A DNA stretch of 64,000 nt, from NCBI RefSeq assembly GCF_001411805.1, contig NZ_CP007213.1, forward strand, positions 3,038,001-3,102,000, given 5' to 3'. Source of the stretch: Burkholderia plantarii (GTDB taxonomy: Bacteria; Pseudomonadota; Gammaproteobacteria; Burkholderiales; Burkholderiaceae). Positions within the stretch are counted from its first letter, which is position 1; every line of letters begins with the position of its first letter. A program made the translations under genes and the position numbers. Positions 33,760-42,617 of the stretch are shown one piece after another. The notes below the pieces were generated by a model. It had not been told where the DNA came from. It was given only the letters and a program-made list of their open reading frames with translations, and ran no database searches.

Positions 33760-33983
33760 CGCGCAGCCCGCGAGAATCGCCGCGCGGCAGGCGGCCATTC
33801 GCGACGATGCCGCGCGGCGTGCTCGACACGCGCCGAAGTCGCGCAACGGGCCCACCGGTAGCGAAAGATCGCCACCGCCGCGTGCGGGCGCGACGCGCCC
33901 CCCACGAAGCCGATCGTCGCGCACCGATGCCCGGCATGACGTGGAGCAAGCCCGGCGCCCGGCCGGCGCTCCTTCCGGCATGG

Positions 33984-34030
33984 ATACCACATATAGTTAT
34001 TTCCATTGCGAAATACACTACATGTTGGAT
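33984..34030 (+). promoter_or_regulatory. Tandem NrdR-box-like sites upstream of nrdD
   Basis: Box 1 ATACCACATATAGTTA (33984-33999) and box 2 ACACTACATGTTGGAT (34015-34030) both keep the invariant positions of the NrdR box (acaCwAtATaTwGtgt). Their start-to-start distance is 31 bases, three helical turns, as in known nrd promoters. The second ends eight bases before the nrdD start, so NrdR should block transcription. Confidence 0.65.
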
Positions 34031-34038
34031 ATCAGCTC

Positions 34039-36069
34039 ATGACCGTCGGACCCACCCATGTCAGCAAGCGCGATGGCCGCATCGTGCCGTTCGATCCGGC
34101 GCGCCTCGCCCGCGCGCTCGCAGCCGCCGCGCACGCCACCGATGAATTCGACGCGGCCGCGGCCGACACGCTCGCGCGCCTGATCACGTCGCGCCTCGCG
34201 GCCCGGGCCGGCCGGCCCGACACCGCGGCGGTACGGGCCGCCGCGCGGCAGGCACTGCTGGAACACGGCCATCGCGCCACGGCGCAAGCGTTCGAGTCCG
34301 GCCCGAACGGGCAGGCGGCGCCCGCCGCCGACACGCGCATCGAGGTCGGCGCCACCCTCGACGAATACCTGAACCGCTCGGACTGGCGCGTGAGCGCCAA
34401 TGCCAACCAGGACTGGAGCCTCGGCGGCATGATCCTGAACACGAGCGGCAAGGTGGTGGCCAACTACTGGCTCGATCACGCCTATCCGCGCGAGATCGGC
34501 GCCGCGCACCGCTGCGGCGCGATCCACATCCACGATCTCGACATGCTGTCGGGCTATTGCGCGGGCTGGTCGCTGCGCCGGCTGCTGCACGAAGGCTTCA
34601 ACGGCGTGCCGGGCAAGGTCGAGGCCACGCCGCCGAAGCACATGTCGTCGGCGGTCGGCCAGATCGTCAACTTCCTAGGCACGCTGCAGAACGAATGGGC
34701 CGGCGCGCAGGCGTTCTCGTCGTTCGACACGTACATGGCGCCGTTCGTGCGCGTCGACGGCCTCGACGAGGCGCAGGTCCGGCAATGCCTGCAGGAACTC
34801 GTCTACAACCTGAACGTGCCGAGCCGCTGGGGCACGCAGACGCCGTTCACGAACCTGACGTTCGACTGGACCTGCCCCGCCGACCTGCGCGACCAGGTGC
34901 CCTACGTGGGCGGGCGCGAGATGCCGTTCACCTACGGCGAGCTGCAGGCCGAGATGGACATGATCAACCGCGCCTACCTCGAGATCATGATGCGCGGCGA
35001 CGCGAACGGCCGCGTGTTCACGTTTCCGATCCCCACCTACAACATCACGCGCGAGTTCGACTGGGATCATCCGAACACCACGCTGCTGTTCGACCTGACC
35101 GCGCGCTACGGCGTGCCGTATTTCCAGAACTTCATCAACAGCGAGCTGCAGCCGCAGGACGTGCGCTCGATGTGCTGCCGCCTCCAGCTCGACCTGCGCG
35201 AGCTGCTGCGGCGCGGCAACGGCCTGTTCGGCTCGGCCGAGCAGACCGGCAGCATCGGCGTGGTGACGCTGAACTGCGCGCGCATCGGCTACGAGTTCCG
35301 CCACGACGAACGCGGCCTGTTCGCGCGCGTCGACGAACTGCTGGAACTGGGGCGGCACAGCCTGGAAATCAAGCGCGCGCTGATCCAGCGCCTGATGGAC
35401 GGCGGCCTCTACCCCTACACGCGGCGCTATCTCGGCACGCTGCGCAACCACTTCGGCACGCTCGGCGTGAACGGCGTGAACGAGATGATCCGCAACTTCA
35501 CCGGCGACACCGACGACATCACCACGGAGGCCGGCCATCGGCTCGCGCTGCGGCTGATCGCCCATATCCGGGACCGCATCGCCGGCTTCCAGGAACAGAC
35601 GGGCCACCTCTACAACCTCGAGGCGACGCCGGCCGAAGGCGCCACTTACCGCTTCGCCCGCGAGGACCGGCGCCGCTATCCGGACATCCTGCAGGCCGGC
35701 ACGCCGGCCCAGCCGTACTACACGAACTCCACGCAGCTGCCCGCCGGCTTCACCGACGATCCGTTCGAGGCGCTCGCGCGCCAGGAGCCGCTGCAGGCCT
35801 GCTATACGGGCGGCACCGTGCTGCATCTGTACATGAACGAGGCCGTGTCGTCGGCCGACGCGTGCCGCGCGCTCGTCAGGCGTGCGCTGGAGCGGTTTCG
35901 CGTGCCCTACCTGACCGTGTCGCCGACGTTCTCGATCTGCCCGACGCACGGCTACCTGAGCGGGCGGCATGAGTTCTGCCCGAAGTGCGACGCCGAGCGG
36001 CTCGCCGACAAGGCCGCGCAAGCCGCGCGCCGCTGCGCCGAATTCGACGGCGCCTGCCCGCCGTCCTGA
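34039..36069 (+). CDS. nrdD: Anaerobic (class III) ribonucleoside-triphosphate reductase, large part lacking the glycyl-radical tail
   Basis: A 676-residue NrdD that reduces NTPs to dNTPs without oxygen. The N-terminal ATP-cone (residues 3-90, HVSKRDGRIVPFDPARLARA) is followed by the catalytic barrel, with RSMCCRLQLD (Cys379/380) and NEMIRNFTGDTDD. C-terminal Cys634, Cys647 and Cys650 (SICPTHGYL, FCPKCD) fit the zinc site. Unusually, the protein ends at ACPPS with no RVxGY glycyl-radical motif; that motif is encoded by the next small gene. ATG 34039 is preferred to a start 11 codons upstream because that would cover the second NrdR-like box. Confidence 0.92.
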   Translation: MTVGPTHVSKRDGRIVPFDPARLARALAAAAHATDEFDAAAADTLARLITSRLAARAGRPDTAAVRAAARQALLEHGHRATAQAFESGPNGQAAPAADTRIEVGATLDEYLNRSDWRVSANANQDWSLGGMILNTSGKVVANYWLDHAYPREIGAAHRCGAIHIHDLDMLSGYCAGWSLRRLLHEGFNGVPGKVEATPPKHMSSAVGQIVNFLGTLQNEWAGAQAFSSFDTYMAPFVRVDGLDEAQVRQCLQELVYNLNVPSRWGTQTPFTNLTFDWTCPADLRDQVPYVGGREMPFTYGELQAEMDMINRAYLEIMMRGDANGRVFTFPIPTYNITREFDWDHPNTTLLFDLTARYGVPYFQNFINSELQPQDVRSMCCRLQLDLRELLRRGNGLFGSAEQTGSIGVVTLNCARIGYEFRHDERGLFARVDELLELGRHSLEIKRALIQRLMDGGLYPYTRRYLGTLRNHFGTLGVNGVNEMIRNFTGDTDDITTEAGHRLALRLIAHIRDRIAGFQEQTGHLYNLEATPAEGATYRFAREDRRRYPDILQAGTPAQPYYTNSTQLPAGFTDDPFEALARQEPLQACYTGGTVLHLYMNEAVSSADACRALVRRALERFRVPYLTVSPTFSICPTHGYLSGRHEFCPKCDAERLADKAAQAARRCAEFDGACPPS

Positions 36070-36179
36070 CGCGCGGGGCCGCCGTCCATCCCGCGCGCCG
36101 CGCGCGCCCTCGCGCTCGCCCTTTTTACCGGCCATCTTTCGTCGGCCACTTTCATCGGCTTTCTCAAGGGTCATCCACC

Positions 36180-36386
36180 ATGCACGATCACACCACTTCA
36201 ACCGCCTCCCTCCCGGCCCTGCGCGACCACCCGGCAAGCCCGCCCGCCGTCGCGCTGGCCGATCACGAGCGCACCCGCTGCGAGATCTGGACGCGCGTGA
36301 TGGGCTATCACCGCCCGGTCTCGGCGTTCAACACCGGCAAACAGGGCGAATTCGCCGAACGCTTGTTCTTCGTCCAGCCTCGTTGA
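36180..36386 (+). CDS. Separate glycyl-radical domain of class III ribonucleotide reductase
   Basis: A 68-residue protein. Residues 32-64 hold the sequence missing from the NrdD end: TRCEIWTRVMGYHRPVSAF, with Gly42 in RVMGY as the expected radical glycine, followed by NTGKQGEFAERLFF. Residues 1-30 are Ala/Pro-rich. AAGGG lies at proper distance before the ATG, and the 110 bases separating it from the nrdD stop are not open in a joining frame, so it looks like a real gene rather than a frameshift remnant. It ends two bases before nrdG. It should assemble with NrdD, much as the YfiD/GrcA spare part does with pyruvate formate-lyase. Confidence 0.82.
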   Translation: MHDHTTSTASLPALRDHPASPPAVALADHERTRCEIWTRVMGYHRPVSAFNTGKQGEFAERLFFVQPR

Positions 36387-36388
36387 CG

Positions 36389-37111
36389 ATGATCATTGAG
36401 CTGGCGCATGCCCCGAAACTTGGTGGCGTCGTACCGTTCTCGACGTGCGACTACCCGGGGCGGCTGGCCTGCGTGGTGTTCGTCTCTGGCTGCCCGTGGC
36501 GCTGCCATTACTGCCACAACCCGCATCTGCAGACGCGTGCCTGCCATGCCGGCCCGCAAGCCTGGGACGACACGCTGGCGTGGCTCGCGCGCCGCACGGG
36601 CCTGCTCGACGCCGTGGTGTTCTGCGGCGGCGAGCCGCTCGTGGAGCGGCACCTGCCGGCGATGATCGCGCAGGTCCGGCGCATGGGCTTCGCGGCCGCG
36701 CTGCATACGGGCGGCGCCTATCCGGACCGGCTCGCGCAGTGCCTGCCGATGCTCGAATGGGTCGGCTTCGACGTCAAGGCGCCGTTCACCGCCTACCCGC
36801 GCATCACGCAGGTCGCGCGCAGCGGCGCGGCGGCGGATCGCTCGCTCGGCCTGATCGCCGGTAGCGGCGTGGCGTTCGAATGCCGGATCACGATTCACCC
36901 GGCGCTGCTCGACGACGCCGACCTGCTGGCGGTCGCGCAGACGCTGGCGCAACGCGGCATCACGAAGCTCGTGCTGCAGCCGTTTCGCGGCACCGGCTGC
37001 ACCTCGGCGCCGCTGCTGGACGCGCCGCTGCCGGCCGGCTACCCGGGGCCGGCGCTGCTGGACCGAATGCGCGCGGTGCTGCCCGCCGTCGAGGTGCGCC
37101 GTCACGCATGA
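36389..37111 (+). CDS. nrdG: Anaerobic ribonucleotide reductase activating enzyme (radical SAM)
   Basis: A 240-residue radical SAM protein with the CxxxCxxC cluster motif SGCPWRCHYCHNP (Cys35, 39, 42) and FCGGEPL as the SAM-binding element. It installs the glycyl radical on NrdD, here presumably on the separate small protein encoded immediately upstream. The length fits the longer NrdG subgroup with an N-terminal GVVPFSTCDYPG segment. Downstream, the ubiUVT genes follow after 121 bases. Confidence 0.92.
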   Translation: MIIELAHAPKLGGVVPFSTCDYPGRLACVVFVSGCPWRCHYCHNPHLQTRACHAGPQAWDDTLAWLARRTGLLDAVVFCGGEPLVERHLPAMIAQVRRMGFAAALHTGGAYPDRLAQCLPMLEWVGFDVKAPFTAYPRITQVARSGAAADRSLGLIAGSGVAFECRITIHPALLDDADLLAVAQTLAQRGITKLVLQPFRGTGCTSAPLLDAPLPAGYPGPALLDRMRAVLPAVEVRRHA

Positions 37112-37232
37112 GGCCCGACGCAGCGCCGACGCGGCAAGGCGCGCCACCGACGGGGCTGGGCGCGCCTTGCCGCGTACCCGCGCATCACCGATCCGGCGGG
37201 CTCGCGCGCGCCGGCCACGATCACGATCGACC

Positions 37233-38267
37233 ATGAATGCCATGCCTGAGCTGAAGATTCCCGAACTCGTCTGCCCCGCCGGCAACCTGCCCGCCCTGCG
37301 CGCGGCCGTGGACGGCGGCGCCGATTGCGTCTACGTCGGGCTGAAGGGCGACACCAACGCGCGTGCGTTCCCGGGCCTGAATTTCGACCGCAACACGCTG
37401 GCCGACGGCGTGCGGCATGCCCATGCGGCCGGCAGCAAGGTGCTGCTCGCGATCAACACCTACGCGAGCGGCGCCGACCTCTCGCACTGGACCCACGCGA
37501 TCGACCTGGCGGCCGGGATCGGCATCGACGCGATCATCGTCGCCGATCCCGCGCTGATGGCCTACGCGGCGCGCGTCCATCCGTCATTGCGGCTGCATCT
37601 GTCGGTGCAGGGCTCGGTCACGAGCCACGCCGGCATCAACTTCCTGCGCGACGAGTTCGGCATCCAGCGCGCCGTGCTGCCGCGCGTGCTGTCGCTCGAA
37701 CAGATCGCGAATACGGTGGCCAACACTTCGGTTGAGATCGAGGTGTTCGGCTTCGGCAGCCTGTGCGTGATGGTCGAGGGCCGCTGCGCGCTGTCGGCCC
37801 ACGCGAGCGGCGCCGCGCCAAACCTCGACGGCGTCTGCTCGCCGGCCCGCCACGTCCACTGGATCGAGCGCGAGGAAGCGGGCCAGACCTGGCTCGACGC
37901 ACGCCTCGCCTCGGTGCTCGTCGACAGCTATCGCGCGGGCGAACCGTCGAGCTACCCGACCATCTGCAAGGGGCGCTTCGAGGTCTGCGGCCAGCGCTAC
38001 CACGCGCTCGAGGCACCCACCAGCCTCAACGCGCTGTCGCTGCTGCCCGAACTCGCGCGCATCGGCGTGCGCGCCGTCAAGATCGAGGGCCGGCAGCGCG
38101 GCCCGGCCTACACCGCCGCCGTCACGCGCGTCTGGCGCGCCGCGCTCGACCGGCTCGCACAGCAAGGCGACGCGATGCGTTTCGATCCCGCCTGGTCCCG
38201 CTCGCTCGGCACGCTCGCCGAAGGGCAGACCGACACGCTCGGCGCCTACTCGCGCCCATGGAAATGA
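37233..38267 (+). CDS. ubiU: UbiU, O2-independent ubiquinone hydroxylation protein (peptidase U32 family)
   Basis: A 344-residue U32-family protein. With UbiV it hydroxylates the ubiquinone ring without oxygen, using prephenate. Starts with ELVCPAGNLPALRAAVDGGA, a family hallmark. The cysteines in SLCVMVEGRCALS, DGVCSPAR and TICKGRFEVCG match the 4Fe-4S ligands known for UbiU. ATG 37233 or 37242 may start translation. It overlaps the region leading straight into ubiV, forming an operon. Confidence 0.92.
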   Translation: MNAMPELKIPELVCPAGNLPALRAAVDGGADCVYVGLKGDTNARAFPGLNFDRNTLADGVRHAHAAGSKVLLAINTYASGADLSHWTHAIDLAAGIGIDAIIVADPALMAYAARVHPSLRLHLSVQGSVTSHAGINFLRDEFGIQRAVLPRVLSLEQIANTVANTSVEIEVFGFGSLCVMVEGRCALSAHASGAAPNLDGVCSPARHVHWIEREEAGQTWLDARLASVLVDSYRAGEPSSYPTICKGRFEVCGQRYHALEAPTSLNALSLLPELARIGVRAVKIEGRQRGPAYTAAVTRVWRAALDRLAQQGDAMRFDPAWSRSLGTLAEGQTDTLGAYSRPWK

Positions 38268-38275
38268 TCCCCGCG

Positions 38276-39178
38276 ATGAAACTCTCCCTCGGTCCGATCC
38301 AGTACTACTGGAGCCGCGACGACATCATGAAGTTCTACGACGAGGTGGCGCGCACGCGCGTCGACATCGTCTATCTCGGCGAAGTGGTCTGCTCGAAACG
38401 GCACCGGATGCGCACGGCGGACTGGCTCGACGCGGCCCGCATGCTGCGCGCGCGCGGCAAGGAGGCCGTGCTGTCCACGCTCGCCATGCCCGAGACCGAA
38501 GCCGACCTGCGCCGCATGCGCTCGCTGGTGGAATCGGACGCATTCCCGATCGAGGCCAACGACATGTCGGCGCTCGGGCTGCTGGCGCGCCGCAAGCCGT
38601 TCGTGGCGGGGCCGCACGTGAACTGCTACAGCGCGCCGACGCTCGACTGGCTGGCCGGACTCGGCGCGCGCCGCTGGGTCGCGCCGATCGAATGCACGCG
38701 CGACACGCTCGACGCGATCCGCCGCCAGCGCCGCTCGGCGGGCGAGATCGAATGCCTCGCGTTCGGCCATGCGCCGCTGTCGTTCTCGGCGCGCTGCTTC
38801 ACGGCGCGACACCATCAGTTGCAGAAGGATCAATGCGAGCACCGCTGCGCCGACTACGCGAGCGGCCTCGAAGCGGCGACGCTCGACGGCCGGCCGTTCA
38901 TTCGCCTGAACGGCGTGCAGACCCAGACCTCGCAGGTCGTCAATCTCGCGCGCGCGGTCGAGGGCATGGCCGAGGCCGGCGTGTCGGTCCTGCGCATCAG
39001 CCCGCAGGTCGAGCACACGGCCGCGATCATCGAGACCTTTGCCGACCGGCTGCAGGGCGCGCTCGCGCCCGACGACGCCTACCGCGCGCTGTGCGGCTGG
39101 CAGGACGCGGCGCCCTGCGACGGCTTCTGGTTCGGTCAGCCCGGCGTGGCGGCCGCGGCCGGCGTGGAGGCACGATGA
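38276..39178 (+). CDS. ubiV: UbiV, O2-independent ubiquinone hydroxylation protein (peptidase U32 family)
   Basis: A 300-residue partner of UbiU. Cys39 in GEVVCSKRHR and the later ARCFTARHH, DQCEHRC cysteines are positioned as the 4Fe-4S ligands of E. coli UbiV. MKLSLGPIQYYW is the family start; two earlier in-frame ATGs (38258, 38264) lie within the ubiU end. The stop overlaps the ubiT start (ATGA). Confidence 0.92.
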   Translation: MKLSLGPIQYYWSRDDIMKFYDEVARTRVDIVYLGEVVCSKRHRMRTADWLDAARMLRARGKEAVLSTLAMPETEADLRRMRSLVESDAFPIEANDMSALGLLARRKPFVAGPHVNCYSAPTLDWLAGLGARRWVAPIECTRDTLDAIRRQRRSAGEIECLAFGHAPLSFSARCFTARHHQLQKDQCEHRCADYASGLEAATLDGRPFIRLNGVQTQTSQVVNLARAVEGMAEAGVSVLRISPQVEHTAAIIETFADRLQGALAPDDAYRALCGWQDAAPCDGFWFGQPGVAAAAGVEAR

Positions 39179-39669
39179 CGGGATTCGCCGAAGCGTTCCT
39201 GCTGCCGCCGCTGCGCCGCGGCCTCGCCCTGCTGCCGGTCAGGCCGCCGGCCACGGTGCTGTGCCTGCTGCTCGACCGGCATCTGCTGCCGCAGCTCGAC
39301 GGCGACGCGCGCACGCGCATCGCGGGCCGCCGCTTCGTGATCGAGGTGAGCGATCTCGGCATCGCGATCGGCCTCACACTCGGCGACGGCGGCTTTCGCG
39401 TCGCGTCGGCCACATCGGGCGCAAGCCCGGCGCCCGAGATCCGCATCGCCGCCACCAGCCGCGACTTCATCCGGCTCGCCGCGCGCGAGGTCGACGCCGA
39501 CACGCTGTTCTTCAACCGGCGCCTGATCATCCAGGGCGAAACGGAACTCGCGCTGATCGTGCGCAACGCGATCGACGCGATCGATTTCGGCGCGACGCGC
39601 AGCGGCACGGTGCTGCACGACATGCTGCGCCGCGTGGCGCGGCGGCTCGCGCCGGCCCCCCGGCCCTGA
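39175..39669 (+). CDS. ubiT: UbiT, SCP2-domain lipid-binding protein for anaerobic ubiquinone synthesis
   Basis: A 164-residue SCP2-type protein that replaces UbiJ under anoxia, holding ubiquinone intermediates. PEIRIAATSRDFIRLAARE and DTLFFNRRLIIQGETELAL are characteristic. It starts inside the ubiV stop codon with GGAGG upstream, so it is translationally coupled. Completes a ubiUVT operon next to nrdDG. Confidence 0.92.
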   Translation: MTGFAEAFLLPPLRRGLALLPVRPPATVLCLLLDRHLLPQLDGDARTRIAGRRFVIEVSDLGIAIGLTLGDGGFRVASATSGASPAPEIRIAATSRDFIRLAAREVDADTLFFNRRLIIQGETELALIVRNAIDAIDFGATRSGTVLHDMLRRVARRLAPAPRP

Positions 39670-39781
39670 CGTCGACAAGCGGCAGCGCATGCACGCCGGG
39701 CAAGCCGCCGCGTGCTTCACCTGGCGGGGCCGGCGTCGCCGCGCTCGCCGCGCACGCGAACCGGCCCCGCGCCGCCCCCGC

Positions 39782-40777
39782 TCAGCGCGCCGGGCTTTCC
39801 AGCCAGTGCAGGCTGAACAGCCGGGCCTCGTCGGTCCACACCGCCGCCGGCACGAAGCCGGCACGCGTGGCGAGTTCGCGGAACCCGTCGATCGTGAACT
39901 TGCGCGAATTCTCGGTATGCAGCGTCTCGCCCTCGGCGAACCGGAACGCACGGCCGCCCACGTGGACGGTCTGCTCGCGGCGGCTCACCAGATGCATCTC
40001 GATGCGCTGCAGGTGGCTGTCGTAGAACGCGCGGTGCGCCCAGTCGTCGAGTTCGAAATCGGCGCCGAGTTCGGCGTTGGCGCGCGCGAGCAGGTTCAGG
40101 TTGAATGCCGCCGTGACGCCGGCCGAATCGTTGTAGGCCGCGTTGAGGATCGCCTCGTCCTTCACCAGATCGACGCCGATCAGCATCCCGCCGCCCGCCA
40201 GCAGCGTGGCCGAGCGGCTCAGGAACGTGTCGGCCTCCTCGTTCGAGAAATTGCCGATCGTCGAGCCGAAGAAGATGCCGATGCGCCGCGCCGGCACGTT
40301 CGCGAGCTCGCGCATCGATTCGGCCTGCAGGTAGTCGGCCGCCACCGGCTGCACGTCGAGGCCCGGATACTGCCGCCGCAGCGCCTCGGCCGATTCGCGC
40401 AGATAGGCGGCCGAGATGTCCACCGGCACGTAGCTCACGGGCGGCACGCTCGCGATGCAGGCATCGAGCACGAAGCGGATCTTCGACAGCGAGCCGGCGC
40501 CGAACTCGATCAGGTTCGCGTCGGCGCCGATCGCGGCGGCGATGTCGGCCGCGTGGCGTTCGAGGATCGCGTGCTCGGTGCGCGTCGGGTAGTACTCGGG
40601 CAGCTCGCAGATCCGGTCGAACAGCGCCGAGCCGGCCGCGTCGTAGAAATACTTCGGCGAAATGCTGCGAGGCGTCGCGCTCAGCCCTTCGATCAGATCG
40701 CGGCCGAACGGGCTCGGCTCGCGGGCGCGGGCGGCGGAGCCCGCGTTGGGTCGGAACAGGTCAGAGGTCTCGTACAA
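39782..40777 (-). CDS. egtD: EgtD, L-histidine N-alpha-methyltransferase
   Basis: A 331-residue SAM methyltransferase that trimethylates histidine to hercynine, the first step of ergothioneine synthesis. SPKYFYDAAGSALFDRICELPEYYPTRTE is the diagnostic N-terminus (shown by its core YFYDAAGSALFDRIC), and LIEFGAGSLSKIR is the SAM site. The best start is TTG 40777 with AGGAG six bases ahead; the next upstream ATG would add a long shadow of egtB. The start lies 17 bases inside the end of egtB. Confidence 0.93.
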   Translation of the reverse strand: MYETSDLFRPNAGSAARAREPSPFGRDLIEGLSATPRSISPKYFYDAAGSALFDRICELPEYYPTRTEHAILERHAADIAAAIGADANLIEFGAGSLSKIRFVLDACIASVPPVSYVPVDISAAYLRESAEALRRQYPGLDVQPVAADYLQAESMRELANVPARRIGIFFGSTIGNFSNEEADTFLSRSATLLAGGGMLIGVDLVKDEAILNAAYNDSAGVTAAFNLNLLARANAELGADFELDDWAHRAFYDSHLQRIEMHLVSRREQTVHVGGRAFRFAEGETLHTENSRKFTIDGFRELATRAGFVPAAVWTDEARLFSLHWLESPAR

Positions 40778-42008
40778 GGCGCACTCCTGTGAATTGCCAG
40801 CGCGCGGCCGGCGGGAAAAAGTTGCGGTAGGTCGTCCGCGCATGGCCGCGCGGCGTGGCGAGGCTGCTGCCGCGCAGCACCTGCTGGCCCACCATGAATT
40901 TGCCGTTGTATTCCGAGGCGATGCCGGGCAGCGGCCGGAAGCCCGGATACGGGTCGTAGGACGAGCGCGTCCATTGCCAGACGTGGCCAAGCATCTGCTC
41001 GACGCCGGGCAGCGCGCAGGCCGCCTCCCATTCGAACTCGGTCGGCAGCCGCGCGCCGGCCCATTCCGCATAGGCCGCCGCCTCGAAGAAGCTCAGGTGC
41101 GCCACCGGCGCATCGGGGTCGAGCGCCTGCAGGCCGTCGAGGCCGAACGCCTGCCAGCCGGCCACGTCCCGCGGCTCGGCGCCGGCTTCGCGCGCGTGCC
41201 AGTAGGCCGGCGCGCCCCATCCTTCGCGCTGCACGGCCGCCCAGCCGTCGGACAGCCACAGCGCCGCGGTCGAATAGCCGCCGTCGGCGATGAAGGCCGC
41301 GTAATCGCGGTTGCTGACCAGCCGGTCCGCGATCTCGAACGGCCGCACCAGCGCCTGGTGACGCGGGCCTTCGTTGTCGAATGCAAAGCCGTTGCCATCG
41401 TGGCCGATCTCGACGATGCCGCCCGCATGCGCGAGCCAGCGCGGCGCGCCCGCCACCGGGCCGGCGGGCATGCGCGGCGCGGCGCCGTCGGCGCGGTAGG
41501 CGGGCAGCAGCGGGTTCAGCGAGAACGCGTGCAGGATGTCGGTCAGCAGCAGTTCCTGGTGCTGCTGCTCGTGATTGAGGCCGAGCGTGATCTCCGGCGC
41601 GATCTCGACCAGCAGCGGCAGATCGGCGCCGGCCACCAGCTCCAGCAGCCGCGCGTCGACGTGGCGCCGGTACGCGTGGACCTCGTCGAGCGACGGCCGC
41701 GACAGCATCCCGCGCTGCGGGCGCGCATGGCGCGGGCCGAGCGCCTCGTAGTAAGAGTTGAACAGGTAGGCGAAGCGATCGTCGAACGGCACGTAGCCGG
41801 GCACGTGGCGCGCGAGGATCACGGTCTCGAAGAACCAGGTGGTGTGGCCGAGATGCCATTTGGTCGGACTCGCGTCCGGCATCGACTGCAACACCTGATC
41901 CTCGGCGCTGAGCGGGCTCGCGAGTTCGACGCTGTGACGCCGGACTTCAGCGATCTCCCGCTCCAGGGTCGACGCGAGCGTGCGCGCCGAGAGTTCGTTC
42001 TTGGTCAT
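40761..42008 (-). CDS. egtB: EgtB, ergothioneine sulfoxide synthase
   Basis: A 415-residue non-heme iron enzyme that joins hercynine to a thiol donor with oxygen. The DinB-like N-terminal part carries the iron ligands: WHLGHTTWFFE (His52) and NHEQQHQELL (His146, His150). The FGE-sulfatase domain follows from about residue 185 (PFEIADRLVSNRDYAAF, GARLPTEFEWEAA). The length fits the short EgtB of Proteobacteria. Only egtB and egtD are here; egtE and egtA-type genes are not in view. Confidence 0.93.
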   Translation of the reverse strand: MTKNELSARTLASTLEREIAEVRRHSVELASPLSAEDQVLQSMPDASPTKWHLGHTTWFFETVILARHVPGYVPFDDRFAYLFNSYYEALGPRHARPQRGMLSRPSLDEVHAYRRHVDARLLELVAGADLPLLVEIAPEITLGLNHEQQHQELLLTDILHAFSLNPLLPAYRADGAAPRMPAGPVAGAPRWLAHAGGIVEIGHDGNGFAFDNEGPRHQALVRPFEIADRLVSNRDYAAFIADGGYSTAALWLSDGWAAVQREGWGAPAYWHAREAGAEPRDVAGWQAFGLDGLQALDPDAPVAHLSFFEAAAYAEWAGARLPTEFEWEAACALPGVEQMLGHVWQWTRSSYDPYPGFRPLPGIASEYNGKFMVGQQVLRGSSLATPRGHARTTYRNFFPPAARWQFTGVRLVRDL

Positions 42009-42233
42009 CTTGTGGGGTCTCGGGGGGTGTCGGCCGGCCCGCCGCGGCAGGTCGGCCCTGGATCACGATGCATCCCGCGCCGCGCGGCCGGCCCGGGCGC
42101 GCGGGATGCCGTCGGCAGCCGGCGCGGACGCGGCACCGGGGCCGGCGCGGTGGCCGGCCCGATACGGGGCGCAAGGGTACGCATGCCAGTTCGCGCGCGA
42201 CGCGGTAACGGTTACAGCGGCGGCGGCAGAAAA

Positions 42234-42617
42234 TTAAGGCGCGATCTCGATGGCGTCGACACGGTCCGTGTAGAACGCGAAATGGCCGGCGATCGGCGCG
42301 ACCGCGTCGTAGGGCGTCTCATACGACCAGATCGCGTTCTCGCCGCGTTTGCCGAGCTCGGGAATCGAGTAGTAGACAGCCTCGCCCTTGTAGGGGCAAT
42401 AGCTGGTGTGCGTGCTGCGTTCGACGCGCGTGAGGTCGACGTCGGCGCGCGGCACGTACTGGACCGGCTCGTAGGCAGCCTCGCGCAACGTCAGCGCGCG
42501 ATGCGTGTCGGCGAGCGGCGCGGCGCCGGCCTTGACCAGCACGCGCGCGCCGGTCGGCGCGATGGAAATCGGATGATCCGGGCCGGGAACCCGGACGGGG
42601 CGATCAGATGAGGACAT
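42234..42617 (-). CDS. DUF427 domain protein
   Basis: A 127-residue protein with the DUF427 core TSYCPYKGEAVYYSI and IWSYETPYDAVAPIAGHFAFY. MSSSDRPVRV is preceded by AAGGAG. The function is unknown. It lies 225 bases upstream of egtB on the same strand, which may only be coincidence. Confidence 0.85.
   Translation of the reverse strand: MSSSDRPVRVPGPDHPISIAPTGARVLVKAGAAPLADTHRALTLREAAYEPVQYVPRADVDLTRVERSTHTSYCPYKGEAVYYSIPELGKRGENAIWSYETPYDAVAPIAGHFAFYTDRVDAIEIAP

Noticed and set aside
34006..34038. Earlier start codon for nrdD
   Set aside because: It would place one NrdR-like box inside the coding region, and the ATP-cone begins naturally after ATG 34039.
36070..36179. Frameshift explanation for the split nrdD
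   Set aside because: The 110-base gap has stops and non-conserved sequence, and the small gene has its own ATG with AAGGG, so a simple one-base error would not join the parts.
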